This document shows, one piece after another, positions 1 to 5,568 of a stretch of DNA of 5,568 nucleotides. Both the position numbers and the translations under genes were made by a program. The notes under the pieces are model-generated. The model saw only the letters and a program-made list of their open reading frames with translations, was not told the DNA's origin and ran no database searches. How positions within the stretch are numbered: position 1 is the stretch's first letter; every line of letters starts with the position of its first letter. The stretch comes from Coriobacteriales bacterium (GTDB taxonomy: Bacteria; Actinomycetota; Coriobacteriia; Coriobacteriales; UBA8131): assembly GCA_031282085.1 (NCBI GenBank), contig JAITEK010000109.1:1-5568 (forward strand). The letters run 5' to 3'.

Positions 1-6
1 TTTTCT

Positions 7-1767
<1,761 letters not shown>

Positions 1768-1823
1768 AGTCCCAGAAAACCCATCCGCCCTGTCATGATG
1801 TGCCCCGTTTTCTCGTACCTGCC

Positions 1824-1829
1824 ATAATA
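1824..1829 (-). promoter_or_regulatory. Possible -10 box for the hybrid kinase
   Basis: On the minus strand this reads TATTAT, five of six matches to the TATAAT consensus. It would start transcription roughly 50 nt before the ATG at 1767, which favours that start over the longer reading frame. No good -35 hexamer is visible at 16-18 bp spacing, so the call is weak. Confidence 0.3.
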
Positions 1830-1867
1830 CCCTGTTACAGCAAACCATGCGCACACGAATGCCGAGA

Positions 1868-1886
1868 GTCCCCCCTTATAGGGGAC
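1868..1886. repeat. Short dyad in the divergent kinase/uvrC intergenic region
   Basis: Perfect 6-bp arms GTCCCC (1868-1873) and GGGGAC (1881-1886) flank a 7-nt centre, CCTTATA. Its position between two divergent genes fits an operator for a dimeric regulator, or a small hairpin in a leader transcript. I do not recognise it as a known operator such as a LexA or Fur box. The dyad is directly visible; a regulatory role is inference. Confidence 0.35.
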
Positions 1887-1902
1887 GAGGAGAAGTGAAG
1901 CG

Positions 1903-1920
1903 ATGCAATGCAATGCGTGA
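1903..1920 (+). other. Five-codon mini-ORF (MQCNA) upstream of uvrC
   Basis: ATG at 1903 is followed by CAA TGC AAT GCG and a TGA at 1918. An AGGAG at 1888-1892 lies 10 nt upstream, which is a better Shine-Dalgarno sequence than anything in front of uvrC itself. It could be a leader peptide translated ahead of uvrC if a transcript starts far enough upstream, or a chance product of the repeated ATGCA units here. It is too short for composition to help. Confidence 0.2.
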
Positions 1921-1926
1921 TAGTAT
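1918..1926 (+). promoter_or_regulatory. Extended -10 promoter element of uvrC (possible leaderless start)
   Basis: TGATAGTAT matches the extended -10 pattern TG-n-TAnnAT, with the hexamer TAGTAT at 1921-1926 (four of six consensus positions). Initiation about 7 nt downstream would fall on or next to the A of the uvrC ATG at 1933. No recognisable -35 is present, as is tolerated with extended -10 promoters. Together with the missing Shine-Dalgarno sequence this suggests a leaderless uvrC mRNA. Confidence 0.4.
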
Positions 1927-1932
1927 ATCGTC

Positions 1933-3837
1933 ATGGATGAAACAGCGGGCATACCGAGCATAAGGGAACAATTGGACGCGGTGCCGCAGCTTCCGGGCGT
2001 CTACCTGTGGAAAGGCGCCGAGGGGCAGGTGCTCTACGTCGGCAAGGCGCGGCAACTGCGCAACCGCATGCGTCAGTACGTCAACCTCAGCGACGAGCGC
2101 GCCATGATACCACGCCTCATGGAGCAGGTAGCCTCCTTTGAGTACCTCGTCACGGAAAGCGAGCACGAGTCCCTCATTCTGGAGAAGAATCTCATCAACC
2201 AGTACTCGCCGCCCTTTAACGTGGACTTTAAGGATGACAAGAGTTACCCCTTTATCGCGCTTACTAAAGGCGATGTGTTCCCTGCGCTCAAGTACACGCG
2301 CGAGAAGCAGGTGCCCTCGACGCGTTACTTCGGCCCGTATACGGACGCCCGCGCCGCGCGCACGATGATTGACGTCGCCCGGCGCGTTGTGCCGCTGTGC
2401 CAGGCAAGCTGCGTGGAGTGGAAGCGCCTCAAACGCAAGATGGAGGCCGACCCCGCGCACGCACCTGCCGGTGACAAGCCCTGCTTTGATTCCCATGTGG
2501 GCCTGGGGCCGGGCCCCTGCTCAGGCGCCTGCGGCCCCGAGGAATACGCTGAGCATGTGCGCAGCATCGAGCGCTTTTTGTCCGGTCATCGCCGGGAGTT
2601 CCTGCGCGAGATGGAGCTTGAGATGCGCACGGCAGCCGAGAGGCTTGAGTTTGAGCGCGCCGCGCGGATGAAGACGCGCATAGACATCGTGCGTTCGCTC
2701 GACGAGCGCCAGCACGTGCAACTCTCGCCCTCGTTGTCCGCCGACGTTATCGGCTTCTTCCGCGAGGAGACCATCACCGGCGCTCACGTACTTGTGGTGC
2801 GTGAGGGCGTGGTCATCATCTCCAACGAGTTCGTGCTCGACAAAGGCTTTGACGTGCCCGATGACGACCTCATCGACGGCTTTTTGGTGCGGTACTACGA
2901 GCAGGCGACGGACATCCCGCGCGAAGTGGTGCTTGCCGCCACCCCCGAGGACGCGCCGACCGTTGAGGAGTGGCTCACCACGCGGCTTGCTTCCCGGCAC
3001 GGGGCGCGCGTACGTCTTGTTGTGCCGCGGCGCGGCGAGCGCCACGACTTGCTTGAGCTTGCCGAGCGCAACGCCCGCCACACCCTCATGCGGTATAAGG
3101 TGCGTACGCGCTATGACGAGGAGCGCACCAACGCGGCCCTGTTACAGCTGGAAAGCGCGCTTGCCCTTGAGCGGGCACCGATACGCATAGAGTGCTTTGA
3201 CATCTCGACCATCCACGGGCGCCATTCGGTGGCCTCGATGGTGGTCTTTGTGGCTGGCAGCCCGGATAAGTCGCAGTACCGCCGCTTTAAGGTGCGGCTC
3301 GACACGGGTGAGGCAAATGACTTCGCGATGATGGCCGAGGTGTTAGGCCGACGTTACGCCCCTGAGCGCATGGCGGATGAGCGCTTCGGTGCTCGCCCCG
3401 ACCTGCTCATAGTCGATGGTGGCAAACCACAGTTAACGGCAGCCCTCCAGCAACTGGACGCCCTTGGGCTCAACATCCCGGTGGCAGGGCTTGCCAAGAG
3501 TGATGAGGAGCTGTTTGTACCCTGGGATGACGAAGGCCCCATCGTGTTGCCGAGTGGTTCGGCGGGCCTGTACCTCGTCAAGCAAATCCGCGACGAGGCA
3601 CACCGTTTTGCCATCACTTTCCATCGCGAGCTGCGCGGCAAAGCCATGACCACCAGCGTCCTCGACGATATAACGGGCCTCGGCCCCAAACGCAAAAAAC
3701 TGCTGCTTAAAGCCTTTGGCTCCTTCAAACAACTCCGCGAGGCGACCGCCGAGGACATGGCCGCCGTAAAAGGCATCCCCCAGAACGTAGCCGAAGAAGT
3801 CTACGCCGTACTGCACCAGCAATCGTCAGTCGAGTGA
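1933..3837 (+). CDS. uvrC: UvrABC system protein C (excinuclease subunit C)
   Basis: Dual-incision nuclease of nucleotide excision repair: bound to the UvrB-DNA complex, it cuts 3' and then 5' of the lesion. The 634-aa length is normal for the family. The N-terminal GIY-YIG domain (about 16-95) shows Tyr24 in PGVY, Tyr35 in LYVGKA, Arg43 and Glu84. A cysteine cluster spans 156-200. The UVR (UvrB-binding) motif lies at about 215-256. The C-terminal RNase H-like endonuclease has Asp423 in ECFDIS, Asp495 in IVDGGKPQL and His557 in RDEAHRF, the expected D-D-H set. The (HhH)2 region includes GLGPKRKKLLL near 582 and VKGIPQNVAEEV near 612. The start is fixed by an in-frame TAG at 1921; ATG 1933 is the only upstream start and gives a typical N-terminus, but no Shine-Dalgarno sequence precedes it. 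The oddity is the cysteine cluster: five Cys (156, 160, 184, 196, 200) with one usual position replaced by Gly. The stop overlaps the convergent flavodiiron gene. Confidence 0.98.
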   Translation: MDETAGIPSIREQLDAVPQLPGVYLWKGAEGQVLYVGKARQLRNRMRQYVNLSDERAMIPRLMEQVASFEYLVTESEHESLILEKNLINQYSPPFNVDFKDDKSYPFIALTKGDVFPALKYTREKQVPSTRYFGPYTDARAARTMIDVARRVVPLCQASCVEWKRLKRKMEADPAHAPAGDKPCFDSHVGLGPGPCSGACGPEEYAEHVRSIERFLSGHRREFLREMELEMRTAAERLEFERAARMKTRIDIVRSLDERQHVQLSPSLSADVIGFFREETITGAHVLVVREGVVIISNEFVLDKGFDVPDDDLIDGFLVRYYEQATDIPREVVLAATPEDAPTVEEWLTTRLASRHGARVRLVVPRRGERHDLLELAERNARHTLMRYKVRTRYDEERTNAALLQLESALALERAPIRIECFDISTIHGRHSVASMVVFVAGSPDKSQYRRFKVRLDTGEANDFAMMAEVLGRRYAPERMADERFGARPDLLIVDGGKPQLTAALQQLDALGLNIPVAGLAKSDEELFVPWDDEGPIVLPSGSAGLYLVKQIRDEAHRFAITFHRELRGKAMTTSVLDDITGLGPKRKKLLLKAFGSFKQLREATAEDMAAVKGIPQNVAEEVYAVLHQQSSVE

Positions 3838-5031
3838 GGAGCCAAAAGCCTCGCCGAGTTCTTCGGCTGCTTTAAGGTCGGCGGGAGTGGGAGTGAAACA
3901 CACTTTGAGCTGGGTCTCAAAGACCTTTGCCTTAAGGCTCGACAGGCGTTCGGCAAGATGGGGCAGGGCTTCGCCGCTCCAGCCGTAGGAACCAAAGAGC
4001 GCGACCGGGCGCCTGGGGATGGTCACGGCGTCGATGCTGGCGATGAGGTTCCAGACAACAGGCAGCGCATCACGGTTGATGGTCGGTGAGCCGATGAAGA
4101 AGGCATCGCTTTCGTTGAGGATAGCCGCTAACCGTGCGAGATCGTGCTTGACGAGGTCGTAGCACGTGACCTCGGCCGCTGGTTGTGCACGCAGCAGGCC
4201 ACGGGCGACATGGGTCGCCAGCTGTTCGGTGTTGCCGTAGGCGCTGCAATAGAATAGCGGGATGCGCTTGTACGCGCGGGGTTCTTCGGTTGCCCATGTG
4301 TGGTAGTGCGCCTTGATGCGCTCAAGCTCACAGGTTCTAGTGAGTATGGGTCCGTGGCTCGTACAGGCATAATCCGCATCGAGCGCTGCGAGCTTTTCCA
4401 AACCCTTGAGCACAAAGGGCTTAAAAGGGGCGAAGATGCAGTCGAAGTAGTTCTTCACAGCATCGCTGTAAGCGTCCCGATAGATGATGCGGTGGTCAAA
4501 AAGCTGCGGCTCGCAGTAATGCGCTCCGAGGAAGTCGCAGGTGAACACAACGCCCTTTTCAGGGAGCCAGGTAAACATCGTGTCCGGCCAATGCAGGAAG
4601 GGCGCGCTGATGAAGCGCAGTGTTTGGTCGCCGAGATCGAGCTTGTCGCCATCCGTGACGATCATCATCCGAACGTCATCACGATTGACAATGTTCTTAA
4701 GGTAGATCGCCCCCGCCTTGCTTATTACCACTGTCAAGTTGGGGTAGCGCTCAAGCAGAGTCGCCACCGTACCGCTATGGTCGGGCTCTGTGTGGTTCAT
4801 GACGAGGTAATCCGGTGTGCGTCCTTCAAGCGCCCGCTCTAGCTTATTAAGATAATCCTCACAAAAGGTTGCATGAGCGGCGTCGATAAGCGCTATGCCC
4901 CGCGAACCGACAACTACATAAGAATTGTAACTCGTGCCGTATTCAGTGCGCATAACAACGTCAAAGACGCGCATATTGGGATTGAGGACGCTCGTTATGA
5001 GTACCGAGGACCGTATCTGTTCTGTGACCAT
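3826..5031 (-). CDS. A-type flavodiiron protein (oxygen/nitric oxide reductase)
   Basis: Cytoplasmic enzyme that reduces O2 to water and/or NO to N2O with electrons usually delivered by rubredoxin. Numbered from ATG 5031 (401 aa, typical of class A). The N-terminal metallo-beta-lactamase-like domain (about 20-245) has a complete diiron ligand set: His80, Glu82, Asp84 and His85 in NHTEPDHSG, His147 in LHWPDTMF, Asp166 in FTCDF and His226 in TSHGPI. These numbers match the family's usual positions almost exactly, which supports this start over the upstream in-frame TTG at 5073. The C-terminal flavodoxin domain (about 256-401) has the FMN phosphate loop SAYGNTE near 263-269, and GSPTINRDALP and FGSYGWSGEA loops. 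No fused rubredoxin or flavin reductase domain follows, so it needs an external donor; the rubredoxin gene 116 bp upstream on the same strand fits. The Shine-Dalgarno sequence is weak (ACAGG, 5 nt from ATG). O2 versus NO preference cannot be read from sequence. Homologues are named fprA or norV-like. Confidence 0.96.
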   Translation of the reverse strand: MVTEQIRSSVLITSVLNPNMRVFDVVMRTEYGTSYNSYVVVGSRGIALIDAAHATFCEDYLNKLERALEGRTPDYLVMNHTEPDHSGTVATLLERYPNLTVVISKAGAIYLKNIVNRDDVRMMIVTDGDKLDLGDQTLRFISAPFLHWPDTMFTWLPEKGVVFTCDFLGAHYCEPQLFDHRIIYRDAYSDAVKNYFDCIFAPFKPFVLKGLEKLAALDADYACTSHGPILTRTCELERIKAHYHTWATEEPRAYKRIPLFYCSAYGNTEQLATHVARGLLRAQPAAEVTCYDLVKHDLARLAAILNESDAFFIGSPTINRDALPVVWNLIASIDAVTIPRRPVALFGSYGWSGEALPHLAERLSSLKAKVFETQLKVCFTPTPADLKAAEELGEAFGSSLD

Positions 5032-5059
5032 AGCAGCCTGTTTCGCTCGTATCGTTGCT

Positions 5060-5077
5060 GGGCTTGGGAGCAAGCCT
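5060..5077 (-). promoter_or_regulatory. Alternative hairpin just upstream of the flavodiiron gene
   Basis: GGCTTG (5076-5071, read on the minus strand) pairs perfectly with CAAGCC (5066-5061) across a 4-nt loop CTCC. The hairpin ends about 29 nt before the ATG at 5031. Its 5' arm is also the 3' arm of the larger hairpin at 5071-5115, so the two cannot form at once. Confidence 0.45.
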
Positions 5078-5115
5078 GCTCTTGGGTCACCGGATCGGGT
5101 CCGAGAGCAGGCTTG
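5071..5115 (-). promoter_or_regulatory. Strong hairpin in the rubredoxin-flavodiiron spacer
   Basis: A perfect 12-bp inverted repeat: CAAGCCTGCTCT at 5071-5082 and AGAGCAGGCTTG at 5104-5115, with the inner stem extendable by G-C and G-U pairs (5083-5088 with 5098-5103). It sits 32 nt after the rubredoxin stop. No run of T follows on either strand, so it is not a classical intrinsic terminator. It could be an attenuator, an mRNA-processing or stabilising stem-loop that sets different levels of the two proteins, or a REP-like element. It covers the alternative TTG start of the flavodiiron frame, another reason to reject that start. Confidence 0.6.
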
Positions 5116-5147
5116 TTGCGAGGATCCGGGTATGATGGAGACGCGGG

Positions 5148-5303
5148 TTACTCGGCCTCAAACTGATCTTTGCCTACGCCACAGAGCGGGCAGACAAAGT
5201 CATCAGGTAGATCTTCCCAAGCGGTACCCGGCGCGATATCAAGGTCGATGTCACCGGTCTCGGAATTGTAGATGTAACCACAGATTTGGCATACGTACTT
5301 CAT
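5148..5303 (-). CDS. Rubredoxin
   Basis: A 51-aa one-iron electron-transfer protein, cytoplasmic, expected to donate electrons to the flavodiiron protein encoded next on the same strand. The single Fe(SCys)4 site is formed by Cys5 and Cys8 in YVCQICGYIY and Cys38 and Cys41 in FVCPLCGVGK. Other hallmarks are GDIDLDIAPGTAWEDLPDD in the middle and KDQFE at the end. Length is standard for the family. The start at ATG 5303 is preceded by a strong Shine-Dalgarno GGAGG (5310-5314) at 6-nt spacing; the open frame continues upstream to 5420 but that part resembles no rubredoxin. Residue 37, before the CPLC motif, is Phe where many rubredoxins have Trp. The gene may be co-transcribed with the flavodiiron gene through the structured 116-bp spacer. 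I did not find a convincing promoter in front of it. Confidence 0.97.
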   Translation of the reverse strand: MKYVCQICGYIYNSETGDIDLDIAPGTAWEDLPDDFVCPLCGVGKDQFEAE

Positions 5304-5376
5304 TGGCGGCCTCCATTTCGATCGACAGTGCGTGAACATATCGTAACGCAGGAGGCAAAGCACACGTATCGGCAAT

Positions 5377-5403
5377 CCCGCTTGCGGCGGGAGAACGCGC
5401 CGC
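5377..5403. repeat. Overlapping GC-rich inverted repeats upstream of rubredoxin
   Basis: CCCGC (5377-5381) pairs with GCGGG (5387-5391), while GCGGCG (5384-5389) pairs with CGCCGC (5398-5403). The two share bases and are alternatives. They lie about 75-100 bp upstream of the rubredoxin ATG, so they could be in its leader or promoter region. No T-run follows on either strand, so a terminator is not supported. Short GC-rich arms like these can arise by chance. Confidence 0.3.
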
Positions 5404-5444
5404 CGATGCCCAGCAGACATTAAACTGGTTCAGCTGGCGAGAGG

Positions 5445-5505
5445 CAAGGGGGACGGAACTCGTGCTCGCTCATCTCTCGTACGACAGAATTGCGCCGTCC
5501 CCTTG
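5445..5505. repeat. Long imperfect inverted repeat, REP-like palindrome
   Basis: Left arm CAAGGGGGACGG (5445-5456) is the inverted copy of CCGTCCCCTTG (5495-5505) with a single extra G (five G against four C). The 38-nt interior contains a small palindrome, TCGTACGA (5478-5485). From memory, arms with a CAAGGGGACGG core are common in dispersed palindromic repeats linked to IS200-like REP-associated transposases; that link is recollection, not a search. No transposase is in the window. The loop is long for a terminator. Confidence 0.55.
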
Positions 5506-5512
5506 TTCCATA

Positions 5513-5529
5513 GCTGTTATGACAACAGC
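5513..5529. repeat. Short dyad upstream of the possible gene at 5552
   Basis: Perfect 6-bp arms GCTGTT (5513-5518) and AACAGC (5524-5529) flank a 5-nt centre ATGAC. It lies 22 nt before the ATG at 5552 and could be an operator or a small hairpin in that leader. The stem is too short and the following sequence too poor in T to call a terminator. Confidence 0.3.
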
Positions 5530-5551
5530 AGTTCTCTATTCAGAAGGATAG

Positions 5552-5568
5552 ATGACTCGCGAAACCTC
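5552..5568 (+). CDS. Possible truncated gene start, product unknown
   Basis: ATG at 5552 is followed by ACT CGC GAA ACC (M-T-R-E-T) up to the window edge, with no stop. A Shine-Dalgarno-like AGAAGG at 5542-5547 lies 4 nt upstream, a slightly short spacing. Only five codons are visible, so the product cannot be guessed. It would be transcribed away from the rubredoxin gene, which would make 5304-5551 a divergent intergenic region. Confidence 0.3.

Larger units (their letters stand above)
5304..5551. other. Non-coding stretch with inverted repeats
   Basis: No open frame here looks like a gene. It holds the rubredoxin ribosome binding site, the GC-rich inverted repeats at 5377-5403, the long palindrome at 5445-5505 and the short dyad at 5513-5529. 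I could not identify a convincing sigma-70 promoter for rubredoxin on the minus strand. Confidence 0.5.

Noticed and set aside
2505..2517. GGGGCC-G-GGCCCC palindrome as a terminator or regulatory hairpin
   Set aside because: It encodes Gly-Pro-Gly-Pro inside uvrC, its loop is one base, and there is no T-run after it.
1876..3081. Long open frames antisense to uvrC (1876-2496 and 2521-3081) and plus-strand frames inside the kinase (19-570, 1018-1476)
   Set aside because: They lie entirely or mostly opposite clearly conserved coding sequence, show low-complexity Arg/Ala/Ser-rich or domain-free translations, and lack ribosome binding sites; they are a by-product of GC-rich codon use.
3164..3178. 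A 15-bp exact match, CCCTTGAGCGGGCAC, between 16-30 and 3164-3178
   Set aside because: Both copies lie inside well-conserved genes of different function, in opposite coding orientation and different frames, with no similarity in the flanks; most likely chance plus codon bias.
5032..5073. N-terminally extended flavodiiron protein from the TTG at 5073
   Set aside because: The 14 extra residues fall within the strong spacer hairpin, and the ligand residues match family numbering when the ATG at 5031 is used.
5304..5420. Rubredoxin with a 39-residue N-terminal extension
   Set aside because: The extension has no rubredoxin similarity, and the ATG at 5303 has an excellent GGAGG at 6-nt spacing.

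Overview
The window carries four complete genes and possibly the start of a fifth. It looks like chromosomal DNA from a moderately GC-rich bacterium with an anaerobic or microaerophilic lifestyle. The reason is a stand-alone rubredoxin next to an A-type flavodiiron protein, a pair typical of anaerobes that must detoxify O2 or NO. The UvrC cysteine pattern and the base composition made me think of Coriobacteriia-like Actinomycetota, but that is a low-confidence inference from sequence style.

Layout: (1) 7-1767, minus strand: a membrane-bound hybrid histidine kinase with six predicted membrane spans, HisKA, HATPase and a C-terminal receiver domain. (2) 1768-1932: a divergent intergenic region with a short dyad, a five-codon mini-ORF with its own Shine-Dalgarno-like sequence, and an extended -10-like box just upstream of uvrC. 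(3) 1933-3837, plus strand: uvrC, full length, with GIY-YIG, UVR, RNase H-like endonuclease and (HhH)2 regions all intact, but with an unusual cysteine cluster. (4) 3826-5031, minus strand: the flavodiiron protein, whose 3' end overlaps the 3' end of uvrC by 12 bp. (5) 5032-5147: a structured spacer with two mutually exclusive hairpins. (6) 5148-5303, minus strand: rubredoxin. (7) 5304-5551: no gene seen, but several inverted repeats, including a long REP-like palindrome. (8) 5552-5568, plus strand: a possible truncated gene start.

How the genes work together: rubredoxin and the flavodiiron protein read in the same direction and form an obvious functional pair, rubredoxin passing electrons to the diiron/FMN enzyme that reduces O2 (or NO). 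UvrC is the dual-incision nuclease of nucleotide excision repair and has no direct functional link to its neighbours. The hybrid kinase is an orphan here: no Hpt protein or DNA-binding response regulator lies in the window. I see no mobile element gene, CRISPR array, tRNA or rRNA, and no convincing previously undescribed multi-gene system. The most interesting signals are the altered UvrC cysteine cluster, the switch-like hairpins before the flavodiiron gene, and the apparently leaderless uvrC start.
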